Origin: Ramlibacter lithotrophicus
Lineage (GTDB): Bacteria; Pseudomonadota; Gammaproteobacteria; Burkholderiales; Burkholderiaceae_C
DNA length: 64,000 bases
Direction: 5' to 3'
NCBI RefSeq assembly: GCF_012184415.1
Contig: NZ_VTOX01000002.1
Span: forward strand, 372,001-436,000
The notes beneath the pieces are model-generated. The model saw nothing but the letters and a program-made list of their open reading frames with translations. It ran no database searches and was not told where the DNA came from. Position 1 is the first letter of the stretch. The number at the start of each line of letters is the position of its first letter. Position numbers and translations under genes: made by a program. Shown piece by piece: positions 35,469 through 44,437 of this stretch.

Positions 35469-37547
35469 ATGCAGAACGCCGTTTCGCCCCAACTCGCCCG
35501 CCGCATGGCCGACGCCCTGCGCATGCTCGCCGTCGATGCGGTGGAACGCGCCAGTTCCGGCCACCCCGGCGCCCCGATGGGCATGGCCGACATGGCCCAG
35601 GTGCTGTGGCATCGCCACCTGAAGCACAACCCGGCCAATCCGCACTGGCCGGACCGCGACCGCTTCGTCCTGTCCAACGGCCATGCGTCCATGCTGCTCT
35701 ATGCGCTGCTGCACCTCACCGGCTACGACCTCACGACCGACGACCTGAAGAACTTCCGCCGCCTGCACAGCCGCACGCCGGGCCACCCCGAGGTCGGTGT
35801 CACGCCCGGTGTGGAAACCACCACCGGCCCACTGGGCCAGGGCCTGGCCAATGCGGTTGGCATGGCGCTCGCCGAGAAGCTGCTGGCGCAGCAGTTCAAC
35901 CGCGAACACCAGGGCCGGCGCCACGACATCGTCGACCACTTCACCTACGTGTTCCTCGGCGACGGCTGCCTCATGGAGGGCCTCAGCCACGAGGCCTGTT
36001 CGCTGGCCGGCACGCTGGGCCTGTCCAAGCTGGTGGCGCTGTACGACGACAACGGCATCTCGATCGACGGCCACGTGCAGGAGTGGTTCGCCGACGACAC
36101 GCCCAGGCGCTTCGAGGCCTACGGCTGGAACGTGATCCGCGGCGTCGACGGCCACGACACGCTGCAGCTCGAAGCGGCGTTGCGCGCAGCGCGTGAACTG
36201 GCTGCGCGCGGCGAGCGTCCGACGCTGATCTGCTGCAAGACGACGATCGGCAGGGGCTCGCCCAACAAGGCTGGCAGCCACGACGTGCACGGTGCGGCGC
36301 TCGGCGCCGACGAAGTGGCGATGACCCGGCGGGCCCTGGGCTGGACCGCGGCCCCGTTCGAGGTGCCGGCCGACGTGGCGCAGGCCTGGGATGCGCGTGA
36401 GCGCGGCGCTGCTGCCGAGCGCGAGTGGCGCGAGCGCTTCGAAGCCTATCGCGCGCTGTTTCCCGAAGACGCCGCCGAATTCGAACGCCGCATGCGCGGC
36501 GAGCTCACGGCCCGCTATCGCGAGCAGTTGCCGGTTCTGCTGGCCCAGGCCGCCGGGCGTGCCGAAGCGGTCGCCACGCGCAAGGCCAGCCAGCTGGCGC
36601 TCGACGCGCTGGCGCCGCTGGTACCGGAATTCTTCGGCGGTTCGGCCGACCTCACGGCTTCCAACCTCACCAACTTCGAGGGCTGCACGCGCGCCGGCCG
36701 CGACCGCTGGGGCAATCACCTCTCCTACGGCGTGCGCGAGTTCGCGATGGCGGCGATGATGAACGGCATGGCGCTGCACGGCGGGCATCTGCCGTACGGC
36801 GGCACCTTCCTGACGTTCAGCGACTACAGCCGCAACGCGATCCGCATGGCGGCGCTGATGAAGCTGCGCGTCGTGCACGTGCTCACCCACGATTCGATCG
36901 GCCTGGGCGAGGACGGCCCCACGCACCAGAGCGTGGAGCACGTCCCGTCCCTGCGCCTCGTCCCCAACCTCGACGTCTGGCGGCCGTGCGACGGCCTGGA
37001 AACGGCGGTGGCCTGGAGCTGCGCGATCGAGCGCCCGGATGGCCCGTCCGCGCTGTGCCTGTCGCGGCAGAACCTGCCGCCCGCGGCCCGCGACGCCGCC
37101 CTCGCCGCACGCATCCGTCGCGGCGGCTATGTGCTTTCGGACGCCTCCGGTGCGCAGGCCGTGATCCTGGCCACGGGCTCGGAGGTGTCGCTGGCGCTGC
37201 AGGCCCAGGCCCAGCTCGGCGCGGAGGGCATCGCGGTGCGCGTCGTCTCGATGCCGTGCACTGCCCGTTTCGACCGCCAACCCCGGGCGTACCGCGACGA
37301 GGTGCTGGCGCGCCACCTGCCGGCCGTCGCGGTGGAGGCCGCGCAGCCGGACTTCTGGCACAAGTACGTGGGTCGCGACGGCACAGTGATCGGCATCGCC
37401 ACCTTCGGCGAGTCGGCTCCGGCCACGGACCTGTATCGGCACTTCGGCATCACCAGCGACGCCATCGCGCAGGCGGTGCGCGCGGTCGTGGCGCCGCACG
37501 CGCGCGCCGTCGCCGGCGCCGTCGGCGAGCTGGTGCCGGCGAAGTGA
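35469..37547 (+). CDS. cbbT: transketolase
   Basis: This 692-residue thiamine-diphosphate enzyme moves two-carbon units between sugar phosphates in the regenerative phase. Visible blocks are [20 protein letters not shown], the TPP/Mg motif [20 protein letters not shown] through [25 protein letters not shown], the second domain's [19 protein letters not shown] and the C-terminal domain with [12 protein letters not shown]. It ends in a GTGA overlap with cbbZ. Length and all cofactor residues are normal. Confidence 0.96.
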   Translation: MQNAVSPQLARRMADALRMLAVDAVERASSGHPGAPMGMADMAQVLWHRHLKHNPANPHWPDRDRFVLSNGHASMLLYALLHLTGYDLTTDDLKNFRRLHSRTPGHPEVGVTPGVETTTGPLGQGLANAVGMALAEKLLAQQFNREHQGRRHDIVDHFTYVFLGDGCLMEGLSHEACSLAGTLGLSKLVALYDDNGISIDGHVQEWFADDTPRRFEAYGWNVIRGVDGHDTLQLEAALRAARELAARGERPTLICCKTTIGRGSPNKAGSHDVHGAALGADEVAMTRRALGWTAAPFEVPADVAQAWDARERGAAAEREWRERFEAYRALFPEDAAEFERRMRGELTARYREQLPVLLAQAAGRAEAVATRKASQLALDALAPLVPEFFGGSADLTASNLTNFEGCTRAGRDRWGNHLSYGVREFAMAAMMNGMALHGGHLPYGGTFLTFSDYSRNAIRMAALMKLRVVHVLTHDSIGLGEDGPTHQSVEHVPSLRLVPNLDVWRPCDGLETAVAWSCAIERPDGPSALCLSRQNLPPAARDAALAARIRRGGYVLSDASGAQAVILATGSEVSLALQAQAQLGAEGIAVRVVSMPCTARFDRQPRAYRDEVLARHLPAVAVEAAQPDFWHKYVGRDGTVIGIATFGESAPATDLYRHFGITSDAIAQAVRAVVAPHARAVAGAVGELVPAK

Positions 37548-38278
37548 GCAGCGCCGCCGTGCCCCCGCTGCGGCTCGTGATGTTCGACCTGGACGGCACG
37601 CTGGTCGCCACGGCCGGCGAGATCCAGGACGCCGTCAACGACACGCTGCAGCAGTTCGGGCTGCCGCTGGTCGAGGAACGGCAGGTGCGGGACTGGATCG
37701 GCCATGGCACGCGCACACTCCTGGCGCAGGCGATCGCGTTCGCGGCGGCCAGGCCGGCGGAACTGGTGCGGGCCAGCGACAGCTTCGAAACGCTGGCCGC
37801 GGAATTCGCGCGCCACTACGGGCGGCGCTGCGGCACGCGCAGCCGCCTCTATCCGCGCGTGCGGGAGGTGCTGTGGGAACTGCGCCGGTGCGGCGTGCGG
37901 CTGGCGGTGGTCACGAACAAGGAGCAGGCTTTCACGAACCTCGTCCTGCAGCAGCACGGCCTCACCCCGCTGCTCGATGCCGTGCTGAACGGCGACACCG
38001 CGCCGGCGAAGAAGCCCGATCCGGGGGGCCTGCGGGCCTGCATGGCCGCCTTCGGCGCGCCGCCGCGCCAGTGCCTGCTCGTCGGCGACTCCAGCATCGA
38101 CGTGGCCGCGGCGCGCGCCGCGGGCGTCCCCGTCTGGGCGGTCACCTATGGCTACAACATGGGCCAGCCGATCGCGCAGGCGGCGCCGGATCGACTGCTG
38201 GCCGACCTGCAGCCGCTGCTGGGCCTGGCCGCTGCGCACGGCCTTGCACCGCACGCGCCGACGCCCGCGCGTCAGTGA
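37544..38278 (+). CDS. cbbZ: phosphoglycolate phosphatase
   Basis: This 244-residue HAD phosphatase removes 2-phosphoglycolate formed by RuBisCO oxygenation. HAD motifs: [16 protein letters not shown] (nucleophile), [19 protein letters not shown] (Lys) and [17 protein letters not shown] (acidic pair). GTG 37544 overlaps the transketolase stop (GTGA). A C-terminal tail of about 20 Ala/Pro-rich residues is extra. It is the last gene of the cbb operon; no aldolase, pgk or gap gene follows, and its end overlaps the convergent host-attachment gene by 7 bases. Confidence 0.9.
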   Translation: MSSAAVPPLRLVMFDLDGTLVATAGEIQDAVNDTLQQFGLPLVEERQVRDWIGHGTRTLLAQAIAFAAARPAELVRASDSFETLAAEFARHYGRRCGTRSRLYPRVREVLWELRRCGVRLAVVTNKEQAFTNLVLQQHGLTPLLDAVLNGDTAPAKKPDPGGLRACMAAFGAPPRQCLLVGDSSIDVAAARAAGVPVWAVTYGYNMGQPIAQAAPDRLLADLQPLLGLAAAHGLAPHAPTPARQ

Positions 38279-38682
38279 TTCGCCGCGAGTTCCTGCGCGA
38301 TGCGCTCTTCGATCTCGCTCAGGGTGAAGCCGGTGAGGTCCGCGTCGTGCGCCGCTGCCAGCCGGGCCCGCGTGGCCTTGCCGAACTCCTCCAGCAGTTC
38401 GCCCAGGAAGGGGCAGCACGCGAAGACCGTGAGGCTGCGGTAGTGTTCCAGCTGCGCCTCCTGTTCGAGCAGGTGGGCCAGTTCGCGCGCGAACTCGGTG
38501 TGCTGGTGGCCGCGGACCCAGTCGGCCTCCAGGTCGCCGAACAGGCTGGGACCGGGGGCGAAGCCGTCGGCCGGCCGCACCGGATGGATGAAGCTCTCGA
38601 GGATCACCATGGGGGCGCCCGCGTCCTGTTGCAGCAGGCGCGCGCGCGTGCCATTGGCGATCAGGGTCCAGGCGGGTTTCAT
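38272..38682 (-). CDS. host attachment family protein (second paralog)
   Basis: This 136-residue paralog of the 2943-3383 product shares its opening (MKPAWTLIANGTRARLLQQ), the FARELAHLLEQEAQLEHYRSL block and the CPFLGELLEEFGKATRARLAA block, and ends in an acidic helical tail. The middle is shorter and less basic than in the first copy. It is cytoplasmic, with no signal peptide. Its promoter carries a consensus FNR box at 38738-38751 and a -10-like TATGCT on the minus strand. The shared control and two copies suggest a function under low oxygen; the family's biochemistry is not known. Confidence 0.8.
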   Translation of the reverse strand: MKPAWTLIANGTRARLLQQDAGAPMVILESFIHPVRPADGFAPGPSLFGDLEADWVRGHQHTEFARELAHLLEQEAQLEHYRSLTVFACCPFLGELLEEFGKATRARLAAAHDADLTGFTLSEIEERIAQELAANH

Positions 38683-38737
38683 CGGTGCATCCGGCGGTGC
38701 GGGCCGTCAAGCATAGCGCCAATTGGGGATCACCCCG

Positions 38738-38751
38738 TTGACTCCCGTCAA
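38738..38751 (-). promoter_or_regulatory. FNR box upstream of the second host-attachment gene
   Basis: TTGACTCCCGTCAA is a symmetrical FNR-type site 56 bases before the start at 38682. A minus-strand TATGCT (38710-38715) lies with its centre 32 bp downstream, matching a class II promoter. Confidence 0.65.
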
Positions 38752-38793
38752 TCGGCGGGGCAGGCGGGCAGCACCGCGCCCGCCGCGTCCCGC

Positions 38794-39636
38794 TCAGTGC
38801 GCCATCAGCACCGGCAGCGTCATCGAGCGCAGCACCGTCCGCGAGGTCCCGCCCAGCACCCACTCGCGCGCGCGGCTGTGCCCGTAGCAACCCATCACGA
38901 GCAGGTCGGCCTCCAGGTCGAACGCGCGCGACAGCAGCAGGTCGCCCAGGTCGGCCGGCTCCACGCCGCCTTCGCGATGCCACACCGGCTCGACGCCGCG
39001 CAACTTGAGGTAGCCGTCCAGGTCGAGGCGGGCGCCGCTTACCTGCTCATCGTCCTCGCCCCAGGCCACCACGTGGACCCGGCGCGCGCGCTGCAGCAGC
39101 GGTACGGCGGCGCTGACGGCACGCGCGGCTTCGCGGGTGGCTTTCCAGGCAATGACGACGTTCTGCCCGACCGCCGCCGGCAGGCCGGCGAACGGCAGGA
39201 CCAGCGCCGGCTTGCCGCTGCCGGCCATCACCTGCTCGGGGAAGTCGAACGGGATCCCGGCCGCCTCGCTGTCCTCGGGGTCGTACTGCCCCAGCACCAG
39301 CAGGTCGGCGTAGAGCGCCTGCCGCACCACGGCCGGCACGATCGGGTAGTCCTCCACTTCGGCCCAGGCGGCGTGCACGCCGGGCACGGCAGGGCTGCGA
39401 TCGAAAGCCGCGCGGGCCTGGTCGCGGCGCTCGGCGTCGATCTGGCCGAGGGTGTTCGCGACGCTAGGACCGGCTTCGGGCGCGAACGGCACGACCAGCA
39501 GCGCGGGCGTGACCGCATAGAGGGCGGTGACGGCCGCCCCATGCGTCTGCGCGATCGAACGCGCGACTTCCAGGCGCCGGCTGGCATGCGGCGAGGCGTC
39601 CAGGTGCACCAGCAGTTGGGTCAGGGATTCCTTCAC
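38794..39636 (-). CDS. tandem universal stress protein
   Basis: This 280-residue protein has two UspA domains. The first (residues about 1-145) begins LLVHLDASPHASRRLEVARSIAQTHGAAVTALYA; the second begins NVVIAWKATREAARAVSAAVPLL and ends in LLVMGCYGHSRAREWVLGGTSRTVLRSMTLPVLM, the ATP-binding GHSR...GGTSR loop. The first domain lacks the full glycine loop, so probably only the C-terminal one binds nucleotide. GTG 39636 is the only start. An FNR box lies at 39699-39712. Confidence 0.88.
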   Translation of the reverse strand: MKESLTQLLVHLDASPHASRRLEVARSIAQTHGAAVTALYAVTPALLVVPFAPEAGPSVANTLGQIDAERRDQARAAFDRSPAVPGVHAAWAEVEDYPIVPAVVRQALYADLLVLGQYDPEDSEAAGIPFDFPEQVMAGSGKPALVLPFAGLPAAVGQNVVIAWKATREAARAVSAAVPLLQRARRVHVVAWGEDDEQVSGARLDLDGYLKLRGVEPVWHREGGVEPADLGDLLLSRAFDLEADLLVMGCYGHSRAREWVLGGTSRTVLRSMTLPVLMAH

Positions 39637-39698
39637 GGCACCACTCCTTGGCTTGGTTGGCGGTGCAGGAACGGTAGGCCGGGGCCGGCGCGCCCGGA

Positions 39699-39712
39699 TT
39701 GACCCGGGTCAA
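39699..39712 (-). promoter_or_regulatory. FNR box, perfect palindrome, upstream of the stress protein gene
   Basis: TTGACCCGGGTCAA is a perfect 14-base palindrome 63 bases before the start at 39636. A weak -10-like TACCGT (minus strand, 39671-39676) is centred 32 bp away. Confidence 0.6.
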
Positions 39713-39719
39713 GCCCGGG

Positions 39720-40364
39720 TCAAGGCTCGATCGAGTCCGCCAGCCCGTGCTTGATCGCGTACCGGATCAGCTCCGTCGCGTTGTTCAGGCCCATCTTCTG
39801 CATCAGGTTGGCCTTGTGGGTGCTCACGGTCTTCACGGACAGCTTGAGCCGCGCGGCGATGTCGGTCACCGACACCCCGGCCGCCAGCAAGCGGAACACC
39901 TCGAACTCGCGGTCGGACAGCGACGAGTGCGGGTCAACCTCGCTGCCCGGCATCGCGCCGAGCGCGAGCTGCTCCGCCACCTCGGCCGACACGTAGGCGC
40001 CGCCGCCGGCGATCTTGCGGATCGCCTGCTCCAGCTGCGAAGGCGCGCTTTCCTTGGTGAGATAGCCGCTCGCGCCCGATTTGATGGCGCGCACGGCGTA
40101 CTGCAGTTCCTGGTGCATGCTGAGGACCAGGATCCGCAGCTTCGGCTTCTCGGCCCGCACCAGCTTGATCAGCTCCATGCCGCTGCGCCCCGGCATCGAC
40201 AGATCCAGCACCAGCACGTCGAACTCCAGCTCGCGCACCCGCTGCATCACCTGCGTGCCGTCGGCCGCCTCGCCGAGCACCTGCATGTCCTTCACCTCGG
40301 ACACGATCCGCTTGAGCCCTTCGCGGACGATGGCGTGGTCGTCGGCAATCACGATCCTGATCAC
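39720..40364 (-). CDS. NarL/FixJ-family response regulator
   Basis: This 214-residue regulator has a receiver domain with DDHAIVREGLKRI, the phospho-Asp in FDVLVLDLSMPGRSG and the Lys in GYLTKESAPSQLE. The C-terminal LuxR-type helix-turn-helix has LSDREFEVFRLLAAGVSVTDIAARLKLSVKTVSTHKANLMQKMG. It pairs with the PAS-PAS kinase, whose stop overlaps its GTG by 4 bases. It sits among FNR-controlled genes, so redox signalling is likely; its targets are unknown. Confidence 0.92.
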   Translation of the reverse strand: MIRIVIADDHAIVREGLKRIVSEVKDMQVLGEAADGTQVMQRVRELEFDVLVLDLSMPGRSGMELIKLVRAEKPKLRILVLSMHQELQYAVRAIKSGASGYLTKESAPSQLEQAIRKIAGGGAYVSAEVAEQLALGAMPGSEVDPHSSLSDREFEVFRLLAAGVSVTDIAARLKLSVKTVSTHKANLMQKMGLNNATELIRYAIKHGLADSIEP

Positions 40365-41842
40365 TGCACTGTCTCCTCTTGCTCCACGGGGATCCGGACC
40401 TCGATGCGCGTGCCGCGCCCCGGCTCGCTTTCGATGTTGGCGGTGCCCTTGAGCAGGTGCGCCCGCTCGCGCAGGCCCATCAGGCCCAGCGACAAGGGCT
40501 TGCGCGGCGCGCCGGTGTCGAAGCCGCGGCCATTGTCGGACACTTCAAGCACCACCGCCCTCGGCGTGCGCGCCACCAGCACGCTCACCTCGGTGGCGGC
40601 GGCATGCTTGGCCGCGTTGGCCAGCGACTCCTGCACGATGCGGAACACCGCCGTCGCATACGGCTCCCGCAGCTCGATGTCCTCGTCGACGTTCACCTCG
40701 CACGGCACCCCCGTGCGCTGGGTGAAGTTGTTGGCCAGCCACTCGATGGCCGGGTGCAGCCCGAGGTCGTCCAGCAGCAGCGGCCGCAGGTCCGCCGCGA
40801 TGCGCCGGGTCGCCGCGACCGTGGTGTCGAGCATGGAGACCATCTGCTCCAGTTTGGCGGTCGTCTCCGCCGGCTGCGCGCCCGCGCGGTCGCGCAGCCA
40901 GATCGTGTCCATCTTCAGCGCCGTGAGCGACTGGGCCAGCTCGTCGTGCAGCTCGCGCGCGACCCGGCTCTTCTCGCCTTCCCGGATCGCATGGGCCTCG
41001 GCGGCGAACTGGCTGAGCTCCTCCTGCGCCTGCACGCGCTCGGAGATGTCGCGCAGGATCACCGTGTACAGCTTGCCTTCGCCGGTGTCCAGCTGGGAGA
41101 TCGAGGCCTCCATCGGGAACTCCTCGCCGCTCGCGCGCAGCCCGTACAGGATCGTGCCGTCGCCCATGCGCCGCGACGTGGTCCCGGTGCTGCCGAAGCG
41201 CCGGACGTGTTCGGCGTGGGTGGCCCGGAAGCGTTCGGGCATCAGGAACTCCACGCTGCGCCCGAGCGCCTGCTGGCTGGGCCAGCCGAAGATCTTCTCC
41301 GCGGCGCGGTTGTAGAGGACGATGTGCTGCGTTTCGTCCACCGTGATGATCGCGTCCATGGCGGAGTCCAGCAGCCCGGCCAGGCGGGCGGCCAGCCGGG
41401 ACTGCTCCTCCTCGGCCCGCAGCCGCTCGGTGATGTCGCGCAGGATCACCGTGTAGAGCTTGCCGCGGGGGGTCTCGAGCTGGGAGATGGACGCGTCCAT
41501 CGGGAACTCCTCCCCGCTGGCCCGCACCCCGTAGACCACGTTCAGCGCGCCCATCCGGCGCGAGGTCACGCCGGCCTGGCCGAAGCGGCGCACCTGGCTC
41601 GCGTGCGTCGCGCGAAAGCGCTGCGGAATCAGTTTCTCCAGCGGCTGGCGCAGGATTTCCTGGCGCGGCCAGCCGAAGATCTTCTCGGCGGCGCGATTGA
41701 AGAGGACGATGTTCTGCTGCTCATCGGTGGTGATGATGGCATCCATGGCGGAGTCCAGCACGCCGGCCAGGAGGCCCGCGGCATCACCGGGGTCGCCGGC
41801 CAGGGCGGCGACATCAAGACTGCTGATGGAAGAAAGGGGCAC
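40361..41842 (-). CDS. soluble PAS-PAS sensor histidine kinase (NarX-type catalytic core)
   Basis: This 493-residue kinase has no membrane segment. Two PAS domains form a near-exact tandem duplication: unit 1 at residues about 24-152, unit 2 at about 153-278, each beginning LDSAMDAIIT(T/V)DE and ending KLYTVILRDI(T/S)ER. They are followed by a HisKA_3 domain with VARELHDELAQSLTALKMD (phosphorylated His) and an ATPase domain with EVSDNGRGFDTGAP and GLMGLRERAHLL. A redox or ligand-bound cofactor in the PAS domains is possible. GTG 41842 is the start, without a clear ribosome-binding site. Confidence 0.9.
   Translation of the reverse strand: MPLSSISSLDVAALAGDPGDAAGLLAGVLDSAMDAIITTDEQQNIVLFNRAAEKIFGWPRQEILRQPLEKLIPQRFRATHASQVRRFGQAGVTSRRMGALNVVYGVRASGEEFPMDASISQLETPRGKLYTVILRDITERLRAEEEQSRLAARLAGLLDSAMDAIITVDETQHIVLYNRAAEKIFGWPSQQALGRSVEFLMPERFRATHAEHVRRFGSTGTTSRRMGDGTILYGLRASGEEFPMEASISQLDTGEGKLYTVILRDISERVQAQEELSQFAAEAHAIREGEKSRVARELHDELAQSLTALKMDTIWLRDRAGAQPAETTAKLEQMVSMLDTTVAATRRIAADLRPLLLDDLGLHPAIEWLANNFTQRTGVPCEVNVDEDIELREPYATAVFRIVQESLANAAKHAAATEVSVLVARTPRAVVLEVSDNGRGFDTGAPRKPLSLGLMGLRERAHLLKGTANIESEPGRGTRIEVRIPVEQEETVQ
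41009..41773 (-). repeat. 387-bp tandem duplication coding two PAS domains
   Basis: The two 129-residue units align without gaps and are about two-thirds identical by eye, with runs such as RRFG...TSRRMG and ASGEEFPM(D/E)ASISQL preserved in both. This is more alike than unrelated PAS domains usually are and points to an internal duplication. Confidence 0.75.
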
Positions 41843-41935
41843 GGCTCAGTATGACAGGCGCGACAAGGCCCCCAATTTACCGCAGACCGGCAAGGGACAA
41901 TGGAGGCGGCCGCGCAGCGGCGGGTCCGGAGGACG

Positions 41936-42529
41936 CTAATGAATGAGCTGCCAGCCGGCCGACTCGCCCGCGGGCTGGAAGGGGCCGAGCGGGTTGACCT
42001 GCTTTTCCACCCGGTCGGTGCTCGCCTGCCCGCCGAAATTGCGGAAGAGCACCATCCCGTCGCTCACGACGAACAGCGCGTCGAACCACCACCCCCGGAT
42101 GAAGGTGTGGCGGCGCAGGTTCAGGAAGTCGAGCCAGAAGCTGCCCTGGCGCTTGCGGTCCAGCCGCTCGAAGTGGAACAGGTAGCCGCGGCAGGCGGAC
42201 TGGGCGTGGATGCACTCGCGGATGCCGGGGTCGAGCTGGTCCACCGCCACCCCGGGATGAGGCGCGAGCCGCGCCACGATGTCCGGATACGGGATCAGCG
42301 TCACGTTGCTCCCACCCGTCACGTCGAAGCCGAGCGCCTTGAGGTCTTCGGTCCGCGTCTTCAGGCCCTCCACGCGCCTGGCGGCCGCCTCCGCTTCCTC
42401 GAACGTGGCGAAACCGGCCGGCGTGTCGGTGGTACCCCGCGGCAGCAGCGAACCGCAGCCGGCCAGCAGCGCGACGGACGCGGCGCCGGCCAGGCCGGCG
42501 ATGACGCGGGAAAGAGATGCTCGTCCCAT
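41936..42529 (-). CDS. lipoprotein of unknown function
   Basis: This 197-residue protein has a lipoprotein signal ending in ALLAGC (lipid-modified Cys near residue 25). The mature part has a helical segment (GFATFEEAEAAARRVEGLKTRTEDL) and then an alpha-beta domain ending in TFIRGWWFDALFVVSDGMVLFRNFGGQAS. I do not recognise a named family. ATG 42529 was chosen because it directly precedes the signal. The mature protein has a Cys pair (ECIHAQSACRG). An FNR box at 42606-42619 and a TATATT hexamer (42579-42584, minus strand) form its likely promoter. Confidence 0.72.
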   Translation of the reverse strand: MGRASLSRVIAGLAGAASVALLAGCGSLLPRGTTDTPAGFATFEEAEAAARRVEGLKTRTEDLKALGFDVTGGSNVTLIPYPDIVARLAPHPGVAVDQLDPGIRECIHAQSACRGYLFHFERLDRKRQGSFWLDFLNLRRHTFIRGWWFDALFVVSDGMVLFRNFGGQASTDRVEKQVNPLGPFQPAGESAGWQLIH

Positions 42530-42605
42530 TCGTGCGGCACGGCGGGCAGCGCCCACCCGCCGTGGCTCCTTCGAATTGAATATAGGCAGCGGCCCCGCCG
42601 CAACG

Positions 42606-42619
42606 TTGACCGGTGTCAA
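42606..42619 (-). promoter_or_regulatory. FNR box upstream of the lipoprotein gene
   Basis: TTGACCGGTGTCAA lies 77 bases before the start at 42529, overlapping the last bases of the phosphoribosyltransferase gene. TATATT on the minus strand (42579-42584) has its centre exactly 31 bp downstream and is close to the -10 consensus. Confidence 0.65.
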
Positions 42620-43278
42620 GCCGGTGGCTGCGGCCGATCGCCCGCGCCGCGCGCCAGGAGGTCGCGCACCGTGTCGTCCGACACCGGGCTGAAGTCGGCG
42701 TAGAACTGGCGCGCGTCGTGGAACCCGGGCGCATCGAGCACGCAGACGAATTCGTCGGCCACCGTGCCGATGCGGTCCCCGCCGTCGCACGGCCCGACCG
42801 GCACCGCGGCCACCACCCAGGCGGGCTTGGCGCTGCGCAGCGTCTTCAGTGCCGCGCACATCGACGCGCCCGTCACGAGGCAGTCGTCGACCACGATCAC
42901 CGTGCGCCCTTCGGGCGCCATCGTCGGCCGCGCCGAGTACATCGCGTGCCGCCGGATCAGTTCCACGCTTTCGGCGGCGACGATGGTTTCCAGCTGCGCC
43001 GGCGTGACGCCGCACTCGGCGGCCAGTTGCGGATCCACGTACATCGCGCCGCCGCCGGCGATCGCGCCCAGCGCCACCTCCGGTCGCCCGGGCATCGGCA
43101 GCTTGCGCACGATCAGCAGCTCCAGCGGCGCGCGCAGCGCCCTTGCCACTTCGGCGGCGACCGGAACGCCGCCGCGCACGAGGGCCATCACGACGACGTC
43201 ACCACGCCCGGCATAGACCTGCAGCCGTTGCGCAAGGGCCTTGCCCGCGGCGGCGCGGTCGGTGAACGAAGGGATCAT
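42616..43278 (-). CDS. phosphoribosyltransferase family protein
   Basis: This 220-residue type I phosphoribosyltransferase has a PRPP-binding loop TVIVVDDCLVTGASM near residue 131 and the hood strand VVVMALVRGGVPVAAEVARAL with LELLIVRKLPMPGRPEVALGAIAGGG, a pattern found in the stress-island PRTases of many proteobacteria. The nucleobase or other acceptor is unknown. It has its own FNR box (43331-43344) and -10-like TAACGT. Its PRPP need connects it logically to the divergent Prs-like enzyme at 5739-6656, which lies behind a similar promoter. Confidence 0.85.
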   Translation of the reverse strand: MIPSFTDRAAAGKALAQRLQVYAGRGDVVVMALVRGGVPVAAEVARALRAPLELLIVRKLPMPGRPEVALGAIAGGGAMYVDPQLAAECGVTPAQLETIVAAESVELIRRHAMYSARPTMAPEGRTVIVVDDCLVTGASMCAALKTLRSAKPAWVVAAVPVGPCDGGDRIGTVADEFVCVLDAPGFHDARQFYADFSPVSDDTVRDLLARGAGDRPQPPA

Positions 43279-43330
43279 GGAGGTGGGACGGTGCGAACGT
43301 GCACGTTATTGCACCCGCGGGCCGGCACCG

Positions 43331-43344
43331 TTGATGCACGTCAA
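43331..43344 (-). promoter_or_regulatory. FNR box upstream of the phosphoribosyltransferase gene
   Basis: TTGATGCACGTCAA lies 53 bases before the start at 43278. TAACGT on the minus strand (43303-43308) is centred 32 bp downstream. Confidence 0.65.
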
Positions 43345-43417
43345 CGCGCCCGCCCAACCGTGGCCAAAGGCCGCGCTCCGCCCCGCGACGCTCGACCGGC
43401 GGGGCGCGCCGGAGCGT

Positions 43418-43458
43418 TTGATCGCGGTCAACGAATCCGGGGGGGCGGGACCTAGACT
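43418..43458 (+). promoter_or_regulatory. FNR box and -10 of the yqjD-yqjE-yqjK-usp operon
   Basis: TTGATCGCGGTCAA (43418-43431) is followed by TAGACT (43453-43458) whose centre is exactly 31 bp downstream. A transcript start near 43465 would leave an 18-base leader before the ATG at 43483. Back-to-back with the box at 43331, it makes a divergent oxygen-controlled promoter pair. Confidence 0.7.
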
Positions 43459-43482
43459 GGATACGGACTTCGGAGCGACAGC

Positions 43483-43803
43483 ATGGACCAGGCGATGCAT
43501 CCCCTCAAGGAAGGAACCAACCGACTGGCGGACGACTTCCGCGCTGTCGTGAGCGACGCCGAGCAACTGCTGCGGGCGGCCGCGAACCAGGCAGGCGAAG
43601 GCTATGCCGAGGCACGCGAACGCCTGGAGGCGAGCCTGAAAGCGGCGCGCCAGGAACTCGACACGTTCGAGGACCAGATGATCGACGGCGCGCGCCGCGC
43701 CGGCCGCGCCACCGACGGGTACGTCCGCGACCACCCATGGGAATCGATCGCCGTCGGCGCCGGCATCGGCGTACTGGTGGGCCTCCTGATCGGCCGCAGG
43801 TAG
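43483..43803 (+). CDS. ElaB/YqjD/DUF883 family membrane-anchored protein
   Basis: This 106-residue protein is mostly one long amphipathic helix (residues 5-80) followed by a C-terminal tail anchor with a glycine-zipper look, SIAVGAGIGVLVGLLIGRR. E. coli YqjD and ElaB of this family attach to the inner membrane through that tail and associate with ribosomes in stationary phase. The DHPWESIAVG junction is the family signature. yqjE follows after 3 bases. Confidence 0.9.
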   Translation: MDQAMHPLKEGTNRLADDFRAVVSDAEQLLRAAANQAGEGYAEARERLEASLKAARQELDTFEDQMIDGARRAGRATDGYVRDHPWESIAVGAGIGVLVGLLIGRR

Positions 43804-43806
43804 CCG

Positions 43807-44172
43807 GTGGCGCTGGGGCGCACTTTCGCGCGCTTGGCAGCCGGCTCGGTGCTGCTGCTGCGCCAGCGCCTCGAACTGGCCTCGCTGGAACTCGAGGAGG
43901 AAGTCCTGCGCCTGGGCCTGCTGCTGGCACGGGCGATGGTCACCGCGCTGCTGCTCACGCTGGCCCTGTTCGGCGCCGGCGCGACCGTGATCATCTACTT
44001 CTGGGACGAGGCCCGGCTGGCCGCGGCGGTCGGCGTCACCGGCTTCTTCGCGCTGGCCGCCGTCCTCACCGGCTGGCGGCTGGCGGCGGCGCTGCGCGAC
44101 AAGCCGGCGTTCCTCGCCGCGACCCTCGCCGAACTCGACCAGGACGCGCAACGGCTCGGCGAACAGCCATGA
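43807..44172 (+). CDS. YqjE/phage-holin-like membrane protein
   Basis: This 121-residue protein has two membrane segments (about residues 38-62 and 68-92) after an amphipathic leader (LLLRQRLELASLELEEEVLR). It matches the YqjE holin-superfamily proteins regularly found between yqjD and yqjK. GTG 43807 lies 3 bases after the yqjD stop. Its stop overlaps the yqjK-like ATG by 4 bases. No lysis genes are near, so a phage origin is not suggested. Confidence 0.85.
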   Translation: MALGRTFARLAAGSVLLLRQRLELASLELEEEVLRLGLLLARAMVTALLLTLALFGAGATVIIYFWDEARLAAAVGVTGFFALAAVLTGWRLAAALRDKPAFLAATLAELDQDAQRLGEQP

Positions 44173-44414
44173 ACACCCGCCTGCAGGCCATCGTGCGGCG
44201 CCGCGCGGCGCTGGTGCGCGAGATCGCCCTCCAGCGCGATCGCTCGGCGGCACTGCTTGCCCAGTTGCGCACGCAGCTGGCACTGGCCGGCGTCGCCCTG
44301 GTCGCCGGCCGGCTGCTGCGGCGCAGCCGTTGGGCGCGGCTGCTCGCGCTGGGCTCCGCGGTCGCCGGCGGCCTCCTCCCGCTGGCCGCGCGCTGGCTCG
44401 CAGCGCGCCGATAA
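44169..44414 (+). CDS. YqjK-like small protein
   Basis: This 81-residue, strongly basic protein has an N-terminal helix (RRRAALVREIALQRDRSAALLAQLRTQL) and a hydrophobic C-terminal half with LLALGSAVAGGLLPLAARW. Its position after the yqjDE pair, ATGA coupling and composition match YqjK-type proteins, whose function is unknown. It is too short and low in complexity for a firmer assignment. Confidence 0.7.
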   Translation: MNTRLQAIVRRRAALVREIALQRDRSAALLAQLRTQLALAGVALVAGRLLRRSRWARLLALGSAVAGGLLPLAARWLAARR

Positions 44415-44437
44415 TGCGAAGGGCAAGGAGGCCAGCC

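Noticed and set aside
43807..44172. Holin-like gene as a sign of a prophage
   Set aside because: The protein is YqjE-type, lies between yqjD and yqjK relatives, and no endolysin or phage structural gene is present.
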